From positions 1,043,609-1,107,608 of the forward strand of contig JAVTVX010000009.1 of NCBI GenBank assembly GCA_033439265.1: DNA of 64,000 nucleotides, in the 5' to 3' direction. This document shows positions 25,242 through 36,930 of this stretch, one piece after another; position 1 is the stretch's first letter; each line of letters opens with the position of its first letter. The notes under the pieces were generated by a model. The model worked only from the letters and a program-made list of their open reading frames with translations, ran no database searches and was not told the DNA's origin. The translations under genes were made by a program, and so were the position numbers. This DNA comes from Dillenia suffruticosa. Lineage: Eukaryota > Streptophyta > Magnoliopsida > Dilleniales > Dilleniaceae.

Positions 25242-25307
25242 GCATGATGCATAGCTCACCCCTTTTCATTGTCAAAATCAGACAGGGCATCATTTGATTC
25301 ATGCCTA

Positions 25308-25541
25308 GCATGAATTGAACCATAAGCACAAGAAAGCAGCATATGTTTATGTTATGTCATGATCTTTTTTTTTTTGGGGGGGGGGAATCTTAGTTTGGGG
25401 CCGTAGACATTGTACCTAACTTGAAAGCATGAATTGAATCATAATGCACAAGAATGCAGCATATGTTTATGTAGTCATGATTTTTTTTTGGGGGGGTGGG
25501 GATCTTAGTTTGGGGCAGTAAACATTGTACCTAACTTGAAA
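25308..25541. repeat. ~120-bp tandem duplication
   Basis: Two copies start with GCATGAATTGAA at 25308 and 25428. Each runs through GCAGCATATGTTTATGT, a T run followed by a G run, CTTAGTTTGGGGC and ATTGTACCTAACTTGAAA. The second copy is a few bases shorter. Confidence 0.9.
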
Positions 25542-27257
25542 ACTAACCTAGTCCTCCATCTTCTGCAATTTATGTGTTTAACTAGTACCGGATGAACCAA
25601 ATGAATTATTAAACAAATAGTTCAAATCTTATATGATAGTTCATATCAGTATATATTTCAAGTCTCTATCAAATTATCAGTGTGTTTCAACAAATTCAAA
25701 TAAACATTTAATCAAGAATAAACCAAAATATGTTGATGTGAACTGTCACATAGAATTTGATTTTTTCTATTCATGATTCGTTTCGTCTGTCTAGCATTAC
25801 TTCATGTCTTTCTACTTGATACTGTGTCGACCTGCAGAAATGGCGTCTCTTTGCCTGCCATCGGTCAGCCAAGCAAAGAAGAAACTAGTCCAAGACATGG
25901 TACCAAAAAAAAACAAGAAACTAGTCCCAGATCAATCATGGGAGACACCCATCTTTACATTTGAAATTGAGGATTCCATGTGCATAATAAGAGACCATGG
26001 AACTTCCCCCCCCCCCCTTTTCTTTTCTATCTTATGTTCAATGTGTTTTGTTTCAATTTATCTTATGTCGCATGGTCGGCTAAGATGATATTAATTTAGA
26101 ATATAGTCCTACATGCCCATTGATAATGTTAGATCACTTTCCTTTCTTTTGCAATTTTGAGTCATACTTGCAAAGGGTCTCATATTCCAATCAAAGTCAA
26201 AAACAATCTCTAATATTATAGTCATTGAGGACTTCAACAAGATATTTTCTTTTTGTGTCTGAATATCTGAATATTTTATAAATCACACATAATAAATATA
26301 TATATTTAAAAAAAATTGCCTACCCAGATTTTTATTTTAAATATGATCATTAAAATTTAAAGAGATAAGTATGTTTGTTAGTTGAACTAGTGATTATTTG
26401 TTGTCTTCTTGACTTTGTCATCACCAATGAGACAAAACCAAAGTATGAACACTCTATGTTCTGCAACAAATTGCTTTGCCCTTTCCTAATTCTCCATGTG
26501 AAATGAGGGAATTCTCATGTCCGGGAAACCATGTACTTGAGGAAAGTCAATTCAAAAATTGTATAGGCCCATAGAATACTTATCTTGGCCAGACTTATTG
26601 GAATAACCTATGTGGTCAAGTAATCATAGGCAAAAATGTAGATTTGATTAAATTCTGATTTATTTAGCGATTGTATATGAAAATTACCTGCATTACGTAA
26701 CGCTAAGCGCATAAGCCTCCTATTGAACTCAAAAATATTAATCAAGGGATCACTTAAGTTTGTACGCTATGAGTAATAATATTGGATGAATTATTTTATT
26801 TTAAATTGGTTTTAAATTAAAATTAATACCAATTTGGATTTAAAAAATTCATATATTTAAAGATAAATAAAAGAAGAAATGAAAGTCGGTGACATAGCAA
26901 GCCTAGGAATTGGTCAAGTATTGGGTTCTCCAATGCCGTTGACAATCATAAAGTTCACATGGATTACATAATGTTATGAGCTAAATTCCAAAAAAAAAAA
27001 AAAAAAAAAAAAAAACAAGAGGGCATTCTTTGTTGGATCAAATGTGAACATAAACTGTACTTTGAATACCACTTTGTTAAATCAAATTGGACAAACATTG
27101 TGCTGTCCAATGTTTTCCAAGAAACCCATCTGTAAAAGGGTTGATTCAAAATTTGTCTCCTCTTACCCCATTTGGATCTGTTCAGTGTGATTCTTTGTTC
27201 TTCTTTTGGAACAGAGGTATTTGGATTGGCAAAGCATGTATCAATAATACCACCAAT

Positions 27258-27420
27258 CACCAACACTTGTTGGCATAGGTAGAAAGAATACCTTTATCTT
27301 TTAACTAGGTCGGGAGTTTGACTCTCATTGGGTGCGAAAAAAATTAATATTGAGAGAGCTCCCCCTCAAAATGAGTCCCGACAGTCAAGTCGATTCCGTT
27401 ATTATTTCAATATAAAAATA
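27258..27420 (+). mobile_element. SINE-like unit
   Basis: Begins CAACACTTGTTGGCATAGGT, contains a B-box-like GTCGGGAGTTTGACTCTC, then AAAATGAGTCCCGACAGTC and GTCGATTCC. It matches the unit at 13135 and shares its 3' organisation with those at 2600 and 62835. Confidence 0.45.
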
Positions 27421-29287
27421 AATTCGATATATTTCTTATTATTTATTTGCGAAAATGGTACTTAAAGAGTAAGGACGATTGCCGGTTGTTATCCCTCACC
27501 TGCAATACCATATAATACCCGATTTGAAACACCAATACCTAGTTAGTTCATAGACCGAAAATTATATCTCTTAAATAAGATCTCGATTCGAATATTATAT
27601 ATTACAAAAATAAGGTATCGAAACAATTTTATATATCGGTAATTTATATTAAAAAGGTAATTAATTCAAAACATAAATATGTCCTTATGGACAAACCTAT
27701 AGTACAAAGAATTATATGTTCTTTACTAAAATTTTTTTAAACTGTTTTTTAAATTAAGATAGAGTTCGAATAAAATTTAATAATTTGCGGATGCAAGAGG
27801 AATTATACATTAAATTATTCATCGTATTAACATGAAAAAAGAAAAAATAATTATTAATTCTCTCTATTTTTATGATTAATAGTTATTTCAGCTGTACATA
27901 AGGGTATGAATGTGTCTCCATAATTTACCTAATTCTTGCTTCTTATTTATGGGATATTTTGGCTAATGATATGAATATTGAATGCATCAATGCAAGAAAA
28001 CATGTGCCCTTTTGGTCCTTTGGTGTGAGAAATTAATACAAGCAATTGAATTCATGCAGCAATCCCCAACCTTGAATTGTTTATGTAATTTTTTTTAATA
28101 AACTACCATTCATTTTTTTAATATAAATAATCAGTATTCTATGATTAAATTCAATTCAAATCGAATTAAATCATTAAAGAATAAAATTTTTCGAACACTT
28201 ATTTTCTCTGTATATAAGATTCGAACTTGAAACTTATTTAAGAATATACATAAATTTAGAATGTTGTATCAGAGTTAATCAATTTTTTTTTCAGTTCAAA
28301 CCGAATTAATCAAATTTTCATATACTAATAGTCAGATAAAAAAATATAAATTTTTAAACTTTTTTTCATTTGTATCAGAGTTATTCTAAAATCTTTATGA
28401 TATTATTTAGAATGTTGTAGAAATCAAATGAGTCAAAAATTAAATAAATCAAATCTTATGTAATATTTAATATTAATAAAAAATTAAAATATTTTTCAAA
28501 ATAATAAAATAAATTAACATGTAAATTTTAATATATCATTATTTAACTCATTTTATTATTCGTATTATTTTTTTGCCTTTTAAATATGAATATTGATTTT
28601 AAATTTATATATTCTTAAATAAAAATTTGATCTATTAAATATATATATATATATATATATATTTTTAAATTCATTAAGAAACTATTTTAATTTGTAAATT
28701 GATAAATTAAACCAAAACCAATTTCTATTAAATCTACATGTTCGGAAGCCAACTGGACCGGCTGTATGTTACAAATCTCACGTCGCATTTCTAAAAAAGC
28801 ATAAGGTAATATTTAAATCTAATAGACTCTCTCACTCAATAGATCGATTTTTTGAAATGAGTTTTCCTATTGAGTTTGAGTCTATTATTTGGATTCGTGA
28901 CACTCTCCCTCTCTTAGCCGGCCCCTTTCTCTCTCTGTCTCTATGTAACAACTACTGATCATAAAATTAATAGTTAATCATAGTTAATAAAAATAATTAA
29001 TAATGAATTATGATTATTAGATTAGTTAGTAGTTAATAAGATTTAATTAGTAGTTAAATAAAACGGTTAATAGAATTAGTATTATAATAATGTCTAAAAC
29101 ATGTAATGACATGTATTGAAATAATATTGAAAACTCTCCGTTGTATTCTCTCTCTCTATCTCTCTTTCTCTCCTTCTCCTTCTAATTTCCCTCTTTCTCT
29201 CATATTCTTTTTTTCTCATACTCAATGTTGTGATAAATTGATATCAGAGCATACGTTTCTTGACAAATCTTTATCTTCGAAAAACAA

Positions 29288-29482
29288 ATGCAAGAATCAA
29301 TTATGGAAATCAAAGGAAGTCGTCTGCGGTTGGTACAAAAAATGGATAAAATTGATCAAAAAATTGATGAAAGAAATAAAAAATTGGACACTTTTATGAC
29401 AAGTCTCGATGAGAAATTCAATATTTTATTGAAAATGTTTGGTATTGATGAGTATATCAAAACTTTGATGAAAAAAGAGTAA
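29288..29482 (+). CDS. Short coiled-coil frame inside the LTR element
   Basis: A 64-codon frame (MQESIMEIKGSRLRLVQKMD...) rich in Lys, Asp, Ile and Leu with heptad-like spacing, lying 40 bp downstream of the primer-binding-like site. This position suits the start of a gag-like gene, but it stops early and no nucleocapsid zinc knuckle follows. Probably a remnant. Confidence 0.3.
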   Translation: MQESIMEIKGSRLRLVQKMDKIDQKIDERNKKLDTFMTSLDEKFNILLKMFGIDEYIKTLMKKE

Positions 29483-29638
29483 AAAAATGAAAAGAAATTG
29501 GAAAGCAACAAAACAAATCAAATGATGAAGAAGCAATGTCAAAATCCATGGAAAAGTAAGTTATTGAATCATTTTCTAAATCTCTCATTTTATATACTTT
29601 TAGTAAAAAAATGTTGAGAATAGAAGAATTTCAAATTT

Positions 29639-29750
29639 TCAAGAAAGAAAGGTCTTGTATGTCCAAAAAAGAAGGGTCTTGCATGATCAAGAAAGAAGGG
29701 CCTTGCATGTCCAACAAAGAAGGGTCTTGAATGTTCAAGAAAGAAATTGT
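29639..29750. repeat. Four imperfect ~28-bp tandem repeats inside the LTR element
   Basis: The unit AAGAAGGGTCTTGCATGTCC recurs four times, the last copy most diverged. It lies near the 3' part of the element interior. Confidence 0.8.
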
Positions 29751-30304
29751 TGATGGTGGGTTCTTGCCTATCATTTCAAAATTTGAATTTTTTGTATTTA
29801 TCGAATCAAATCCTTTATAAAAAAGAAGTTCAAGAAAAGACTTTTTCAAATTTTCTCGTCTCTATTTTTCTCTTATTATTCTTATTGTAATTCAAATTAT
29901 ATTCATTATTCGTTTTCATCACCTTATCTTTGAATACAAATGTAATTTTTAGTATAAAATTTATGGATTCAAATCTTAATTCTTAATTTTCCATTCCTGC
30001 GGATACGTATATTTTCAAAAAAGAAAAATATTACAACAACTACTTATGATAGGGTTAATAGTTAATCATGATTAATAAAAATAATTAATAATTAATTGCG
30101 GAGTTAGTTATATTTATTAAATAATCAGTAATATTAATATAAATAATACTTAAATACATATAACGAGTAAGTAATAAAATTATAATAAATTTTCTTTTTT
30201 TCTTTCTCTCTCTAACCCTCTCCCTCTCTATCTCTCTTTCTTCTTCTTCTTCTTATTTCTCTCTTTCTCTCGTATTCTTTCTTTATCCTATTTGGATCGT
30301 GACA

Positions 30305-30500
30305 CCCTCTCTCTCTCTCTCTCTCTCGGTAGATCGATCTCTCTCTCGCTCTCTCTATTTTTCTCTCTCTACACCAAAATACAAATATACTCCGACCCAA
30401 AACCAAAACACCCCCAAAAACTATCATATATATTTTCTCTCTCCTTTCTCTTTCTCTCATCATTCTCTCTCTCTGTCTCTCAATCCAAACCCAAGAAACC
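30305..30500 (+). promoter_or_regulatory. CT-rich 5' leader of the EXO70 gene
   Basis: The region between the right LTR and the EXO70 start codon is almost entirely CT-rich, with a TATATAT-like stretch near 30425-30433. It is likely 5' UTR and core promoter; the transcription start cannot be placed from sequence. Confidence 0.4.
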
Positions 30501-32468
30501 ATGGCGACGACTATCGACGGTGACGAGCGGCTGATGGCGACGGCACAACAGATCGTGAAGAGTCTCAACACATCAAAAGACGTCACCGACGACATGATTC
30601 TGATCTTCTCTAGCTTCGACAACCGCTTATCCAACATCACCAGCTTGATCAGCGGCGGCGGTGGCGGAGGTGGGGGAGCAGGCGGAGATGATACCAAGTC
30701 GACGGTGACGAATTCCCGATTAAATTCGGCGGAGAAGATCATTCTCCGATTCGATTCTAGCTCCGGAGCAGCTTCGATTCCTTGGGAAGACTCACCGGAC
30801 GAGACTTCGGAGTACCTGGCGACGATTGATGAAATCATTCAGCTCACCGAAGAGCTAAATTTGTCGCCGGAGGTCGTCGATCGTGTAGAGAGTGTTCTCC
30901 AATTGGCTATGAATCGATTGGAGGATGAATTTAGGTCAATTTTGATCAGAAACACTGTTCCTCTTGATGCGAATCGGCTTTACGGATCGATCCGTAGGAT
31001 TTCGCTGTCATTTGTGTCGCAGGATGGGGAGGAGATTGAGGATTTCGGAAGTTTCGGTGAGGAAGAGAGTGGAAAATTAATTCATGAGAGAGGAGTGAGT
31101 TTAGGGGATGATTTGTGGGTTGAATTGGTGAGAAGTGAGGCTGTGAATGAATTGAGAGAGATTGCGGATCGGATGATTAGGTCTGGGTATGAAAAGGAGT
31201 GTTGTCAGGTTTACAGTAGTGTTCGTAGAGATGCATTGGATGAGTCTCTGGTTATAATTGGAATTGAGAAGTTGAGCATTGAGGAAGTGCAGAAAATTGA
31301 GTGGAAGTCATTGGACGAGAAAATGAAGAAGTGGGTACAGTGTGTGAAGATTGTGATTAGGGTTTTATTGACCGGTGAAAAGAGGATATGTGAACAGGTT
31401 TTCGATGATGCAGAGTTGATTAAGGAGGTTTGTTTTATTGAGACTGCTAAAGGGTGTGTGATGCAGCTCTTGAATTTCGCAGAGGCTATAGCCATTGCTA
31501 GAAGATCATCGGAGAAGTTGTTTCGGATACTGGACATGTATGATGCGCTTATATACGTAATGCCCGATTTGGAAGCCTTGTTTCCTGATGATTCGGGTGA
31601 ATATATACGCAGTGAGGCACATGGGGTTTTGGCCGCGCTTGGTGAAGCAGCAAAGGGCACATTCGTGGAGTTTGAAAATGCAGTTAAAGGTGAGAGTTCT
31701 AAAAAAGCAATCCAAGGTGCTGAGATTCATCCGCTTACTCGATATGTTATGAATTATGTTAGGTTGCTTGTTGATTACAGCCAAACTCTTAATGCCTTAC
31801 TAGAAAGTGATGAAAGTGAATCTGATAATTCGCAAAGTAGTGAGAGTGATAGTTTGCAATTAGGAAGCATGACTCCTCTGGCACTACGGTTGCATTCGTT
31901 GTTGTCATCTCTTCAGTCGAATTTAGAGGAGAAATCTAGACTCTACGAGGATGGTGCTATGCAAAATATATTCCTCATGAATAATATACTTTACATAGTT
32001 CAGAAAGTGAAGGATTCTGAGCTTGGTAAGCTCTTAGGAGATGATTGGGTTCGTAAGAGACGCGGTCGGATACGCCAGTATTCCACATTGTATCTAAGAG
32101 CTTCGTGGAGCAAGGTTCTGTCGTGTCTGAAGGATGATGGTATTGGTGGAAGTTCAAGTAATGCCTCTAAGGTGGCCCTTAAGGAAAGATTTAAGAATTT
32201 TAATGCATGCTTCGAAGAGATTTACAGGGTTCAGACATCTTGGAAGGTCCCAGATCCCCAACTTCGCGAAGAGCTCAGAATATCTATATCAGAGAAAGTT
32301 ATTCCAGCATACAGATCGTTTATGGGGAGATTTGGGAGTCAGCTTGAGGGTGGAAGGCATTCTGGAAAATATATAAAATACACGCCTGAGGATTTGGAGA
32401 GCTATTTGTTGGATTTGTTTGAAGGATCGCCTAACGTTTTGCATCATATGAGAAGAAAAAGTTCATAG
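30501..32468 (+). CDS. EXO70: Exocyst subunit EXO70 family protein (probably D clade)
   Basis: A single open exon encodes 655 aa from an ATG in good context (ACCATGG). The N-terminus ([20 protein letters not shown]) is the usual EXO70 helical start. A Gly run (about residues 52-62) follows, then conserved blocks: [127 protein letters not shown] and [11 protein letters not shown]. The C-terminus is rich in basic residues and ends near [14 protein letters not shown]70 proteins tether secretory vesicles to the plasma membrane by binding phosphoinositides; some plant members act in autophagy and immunity. Intronless EXO70 genes are common in plants outside the A clade. Clade D is inferred from [18 protein letters not shown] is the main alternative. 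Confidence 0.93.
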   Translation: MATTIDGDERLMATAQQIVKSLNTSKDVTDDMILIFSSFDNRLSNITSLISGGGGGGGGAGGDDTKSTVTNSRLNSAEKIILRFDSSSGAASIPWEDSPDETSEYLATIDEIIQLTEELNLSPEVVDRVESVLQLAMNRLEDEFRSILIRNTVPLDANRLYGSIRRISLSFVSQDGEEIEDFGSFGEEESGKLIHERGVSLGDDLWVELVRSEAVNELREIADRMIRSGYEKECCQVYSSVRRDALDESLVIIGIEKLSIEEVQKIEWKSLDEKMKKWVQCVKIVIRVLLTGEKRICEQVFDDAELIKEVCFIETAKGCVMQLLNFAEAIAIARRSSEKLFRILDMYDALIYVMPDLEALFPDDSGEYIRSEAHGVLAALGEAAKGTFVEFENAVKGESSKKAIQGAEIHPLTRYVMNYVRLLVDYSQTLNALLESDESESDNSQSSESDSLQLGSMTPLALRLHSLLSSLQSNLEEKSRLYEDGAMQNIFLMNNILYIVQKVKDSELGKLLGDDWVRKRRGRIRQYSTLYLRASWSKVLSCLKDDGIGGSSSNASKVALKERFKNFNACFEEIYRVQTSWKVPDPQLREELRISISEKVIPAYRSFMGRFGSQLEGGRHSGKYIKYTPEDLESYLLDLFEGSPNVLHHMRRKSS

Positions 32469-33691
32469 AATACTTGTAACAGGTAATGCCCTGCATTTAT
32501 CAAGAACTGTTTGAAGTCGGCCTGCCTGTTGAGCCTAGCTTGATTTTATGCCTTCTTCTGACAATGTTTTAATCTCAGGTTTTTGTGAAAGTTAGAGCCA
32601 TACACTCCTCTACATACCGTAATAACTTTTGTACATGTTTTATAGATCATGTGTGTGTGAAACTTTCATGGTTCATATATTTATACTATGTTCATGAATG
32701 ATGGATGTCTAGAGTTATAGTAAAGCCGGTGCTTGTCTTATAATGTGAGGGACACCTTACAACATTATTTGAATGGGCATGCTCCTGTTAGGCAGAATTG
32801 GTTATTTTGGAGAGAGAAAGCCAAAGCTTATGATTATATTCTCTAAATTTTAGTAGATTCCCCCCCCCCCCCCCCGCCCTCAAAAAAAAAAAAACCAGTG
32901 ATAGTTCTTTCTGTTTTATCTTATTGGATTGGGAGAAAGAGATGCAAAATCTGTGAATTTCTTTTGACAGTGTGCCATGTTCTTAGAATTCAGATGTACG
33001 TGTCTGTCGCATGGATGATTTCGTAAATCCTACTGGGTGATAACTGCAGTTTTGTATGAAAGCTTTCTTCCTTTTCGAGGTGTTTGGAGTAAGAATCATG
33101 TCTACAGTTTCTGCCCGTTACGATAATGTCACTAGTAAGTCTTTCTATATTTTCAAGTCACTTACCAAAATCTTCACATGGAATCCTTCAAGTATCCATG
33201 AAACCCAATTGAATTCATGCTACTTATAATTAAGATATCTACTCCATGACTAGAAGAATGAGAAGAGGATTCCTATGGGGTGGTTTTGTTTGTCCTATGT
33301 GTGTACGAGCCTATATAGCACACATTCAAACCAGAACACGAACATGACATGCTACAGATCTGGCCATGAGGCATGTTTTCATGTTTTGGATAGAACTGAA
33401 CTGGGCTTCTTCTATCCCAAAAATGAAAAAAAGAAGTTTTGGATGGAATAATTGAATTGGGAAAATGTTTATTAATAGTTCGCACTTGAATCACAGAGAA
33501 TGGTGTTGGTGTGTAGGTGAGGTTTATCAATAATAGGCACTTGTTGGATTCTAGTAGTTCTAGAGGTGTTGGTGCCTAGGTGAGCTTTTTATTTTACAAT
33601 AACCATTAGTTGCTTGATGTAAGGGATATGTTATCACAGAAAACAGTGATATGGTAAGTTTAGATTTAGGGCTAAGATGAATTATGTTTAA

Positions 33692-33730
33692 ACGTATCGG
33701 GACTAAGGCTCAGTTTGTTGTTGTTGTTGT
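33692..33730 (+). mobile_element. Minimal 5'-truncated RTE LINE (39 bp) with target-site duplication
   Basis: CGGGACTAAGGCTCAG followed by TTTG(TTG)n is the same 3' end as the LINE ending near 23976. It is flanked by a perfect 15-bp direct repeat, ATGAATTATGTTTAA, at 33677-33691 and 33731-33745, as expected for target-primed insertion. Confidence 0.85.
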
Positions 33731-35059
33731 ATGAATTATGTTTAACCGGTGATATGGTATCATCACTGCATGAAGTATCATTAGGTTATCATCTGATTTG
33801 TGGAGAATTCCTCATCCTGGGATTCGTTTAATCCTGACCTGGACGGAGATTAACATTCTAGTGTTTAAATGATCTCGGGTTATTGTTACAGACTAGGTAG
33901 TTTAGATGGAACTTAAGAATGATAAATTCTGCAGGGACTATGGAATGACCTCTTCTACAAGATTCAATAGTTCCTTGAATGCAAGTACAATTTATCCTGT
34001 GAGACTTAAGAATCACATGTTAAATTTAAACCAGCATGATGTTTCAGCGAGACTGTTGGAATAATTTGGAAAACAAGTGAGGCTTTAGGGTCTTGTTACT
34101 TTTCACTAGTATTTAGGTCTAAGCTAACTTCTCTCTCTTCTGGCATAGGCTTTATTATCTGATACTTTCAGCATATCCCTGACCACTGTTGGGCGGTTTT
34201 ATATTGGATTGGGGTGGGAAAAGGGGTGATCGTGATGATGTTTGGCTTTGGACTTTTGCAGTATCAATTCTTAGGGAAATTTTGGTTTTTTGATGGTGGG
34301 AAGATGGCCGTGTTGGCATGGTTCCTGAAAATTAGCGGATGTCTTCAGGAGACAATTCCATGTACTGCAGAAGTATTACTGCTTGGAGCCAGGATCTATG
34401 AATATGCATCTCAATCTATTTTGCTAATCTTAGATCTTGAGTATGGAATTTGCAGAAATGGTGTGGATATAAGAAGTCGGTTTCCGAAATTATCCATGTC
34501 TTTTCCGTGTGATGCTTGACAAATTGAAGTTGCCAAAATTTGAACACCCCAAGCCATTTGAATGACCAGTTGATCAGTTAGATGACCTTTCATTTTTTAG
34601 TATAATCGATCAATATTCCAAATCAAATTTTAATTAATTTGATTTGAATATTGTCAGATCCAATTTTGAAGAAAAGTTCTTATAATGCAGGTTTTTTTTT
34701 TTATTTTTAAATTTTAAAATCAAGAAGATTAAAGAATTTAACAACTTTAATCACTAAATTATCTTATGGATGTCGGTGACTTTCCACGGAGTGTGTGTAT
34801 GTTTTAATATTGCTTGTGAATTTTGATGAGACGTCTCACGCAAGACCAGTGTGGTGATTTTAGTGGAAGAAGATGCAATTTAGGACATGTCAGACAAATG
34901 GGAATCAAATCCCCCCTGCCCCACCCCCCTCCCCAAAAAAAAATTGGTGGCACACACCCAAAATGGGGGTATACACTACCCTAGGAGGGAGTTGGGGTCA
35001 AGGAGCAGGAACGGGAAAATTGTTGTGTCCTAAAAAAGTTTGGGGATTTTAATGGATTT

Positions 35060-35081
35060 CACACACACACACACACACACA

Positions 35082-35141
<60 letters not shown>
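35060..35141. repeat. Compound CA/CT microsatellite
   Basis: About 12 CA units (35060-35083) pass directly into about 29 CT units. Confidence 0.97.
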
Positions 35142-35142
<1 letters not shown>

Positions 35143-35422
35143 ACAAATCAACTCTAAAAGCCAACGTAGCTCGAGCTCCATCTTTTCTTGCACTAGAATT
35201 AAACTTGTCTTTTCCAATTCGAAGCTTCAAGATTGAGTTTCTGCCCTTATCTCTCTCTCCCTCTCCCTTGTTGCAATATGAAGAATTTCAACTGCAATCT
35301 GAAGCAAATTTTGATTTGCTTATCCAATTGATTGCCCACTCTTTTATCTTCAATTGATTGTATCTTCTATCTATAAGTAATTTGTTTGCATCTGCTTAAT
35401 TTCTAAAGTTCAACCTTTTTGG

Positions 35423-35449
35423 GAGAGAGAGAGAGAGAGAGAGAGAGAT
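35423..35449. repeat. GA microsatellite
   Basis: A pure GA run 280 bp from the compound CA/CT repeat. Confidence 0.9.
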
Positions 35450-36930
35450 ATCGGAAATTACAATGGATGGGCGTGGGGTATTCTCCGATAAAAAATATTG
35501 TTATTAAAAGATCTTTAATAAAGACAACAACAATGTCATCTTCGTTCCTTTCTATGTAAATTGTTGCGACTGAACATTGATTTGCGTAATAAATTTAATG
35601 AATTTATTTTTCTAAGCATTTTGAGGGCAATGCCTTTTTTGAAATTGGGGGTTGTGGGCCCTTGAATCTGACACTACTTATAAGAGATGACCCCTTGTAC
35701 CCCAGACTAAAGGGCTGATGGCCTACCCTTTGAGATATTACTCCAATCATATTTCACTCTCAAAAACTTTCTTCTGCTCCCACGCATGTCATTAGATGGA
35801 AGAGCAAATGTAGCAAAAGAAAGGGGGAGTATAAACAGATAGACATGGCTGGTGACACATGATTCCCGAGTTTCCATGTGTTCTTGCAAGGGAGCCTCCT
35901 GTCCTTTCAAGGGCTGGCTAAGTGACTGATTAGAAACGAGGAACAAGTTTAAGGAAGTTCCCTCTCAATCTGTGTGTTCATGTCTTGCATGTTTATGTCT
36001 GAAGGTGGACTAATTAAGAACAAGTTGCGTACTCCGATCTTCTCAACCTTACAGACTAAGAAACTTAAACATGTGTAATTCTTAACCCGTGTTCTGTTCA
36101 ATGTAAAGACCCAATTTATTGGTAGAATGTTTAATTTAAACGATTAATTATTGTATTTAAGGTAAAATCTTGTCAAATCATATTTTTGATACTTGATTAT
36201 CGATATCCGAAATCATTTTTCGACTAGTTATATTCAAGTGTTTATAAAGACCCAATTCAGGAACAGTTCCCCCAATATAATTTTTTTCATTTTCAAGTTT
36301 CAAATTCAAAATTTGATTAAAAAATTTAATATCACATCTTATCAAACCAATTTTCCATCGACAAAATCTTGTAGAATCTAAGTCAATAGCGGTTGAGATC
36401 TCAAATATGATCCTTTCTCTCCTCTCTCTCCAACCTTAGTGGTGGTGAAATCATACAAACTTGCAATGCAGCAAGAACCCATTTGCGTAAATGGCTCATT
36501 CCACTTCTGCAACGCAGAAGAGACCTGCAAAAATCTTATTTGGCAAAGCCATTTGATCCATCAGAAGGGCCCTTCCCTTTTTTTTTTTTTTTTCTTTCTT
36601 TTGAGCATGTGGAACCAGTGCCTAAACAACCATCAAGTGCACATAAACAGCGCAAGCTACTTTATTAATCTGACTATTAACCAGAAATTTGTCAGGAGGC
36701 AGACAATTCTCATACAACAAAACTAGGGTCAAGTCTGAGATTACAAGAAAGTACCCACCGATCCGGGCGGACGATACTCACAAGGGGCCTATAACACTCA
36801 TTGCCCAATAAACAGCATAAGATTTACAAGCCAAAGGACAAGAGCATCGACAAAAACACTACAAAAAACGAGTTGCAACTAAAAGGCCATGCGAATCAAA
36901 CCTAAAGATTAGAAGCTTTCTGGAGACCAA

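Larger units (their letters stand above)
23977..28943. other. Gene-poor region with local tandem repeats
   Basis: No gene is supported in about 5 kb. It contains the 169-bp tandem array (24743-25241), a 120-bp duplication (25308-25541), a C run near 26007-26018, an A run at 26991-27015, a SINE-like unit (about 27258-27420), a dispersed-repeat copy (28115-28270) and a TA run near 28640-28660. Open frames of 60-100 codons lack motifs. Confidence 0.65.
28944..30304 (+). mobile_element. Non-autonomous LTR retrotransposon
   Basis: Two related segments act as LTRs: 28944-29233 and about 30031-30304. Both begin with T(G/A).AACAACTACT, contain TTAATAGTTAATCAT and TAATAAAAATAATTAATAAT, then CT-rich DNA and CTCTTTCTCTC.TATTCTTT. 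A primer-binding-site-like TTGATATCAGAGC (29238-29250) follows the left LTR and resembles the initiator-Met tRNA site TGGTATCAGAGC. An A-rich purine run precedes the right LTR. The ~0.8-kb interior has a short coiled-coil frame (29288-29482; KMDKIDQKIDERNKKLDTF) but no protease, reverse transcriptase or integrase motif, so mobility would need help from another element. LTRs have clearly diverged; no flanking duplication was confirmed. Confidence 0.7.
32469..36930. other. Intergenic between EXO70 and the SnRK1 gamma gene
   Basis: The first few hundred bases are probably EXO70 3' UTR. The rest has no supported gene. It contains a C run (32860-32875), a 39-bp RTE tail insertion (33692-33730), a dispersed-repeat copy (34600-34760), the compound CA/CT microsatellite (35060-35141), a GA tract (35424-35449) and another dispersed-repeat copy (36190-36365). 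A frame at 34214-34519 shows no family motif. Confidence 0.6.

Noticed and set aside
24743-25541. Possible CRISPR-like array
   Set aside because: The repeats are long and directly adjacent without unique spacers; they are eukaryotic tandem duplications.
30212-30838. 208-codon minus-strand frame opposite the EXO70 start
   Set aside because: Low-complexity Arg/Glu-rich translation of the CT-rich leader plus antisense coding sequence.
34214-34519. 101-codon plus-strand frame after EXO70
   Set aside because: No recognisable domain, start context or splice partner; likely noncoding flank.
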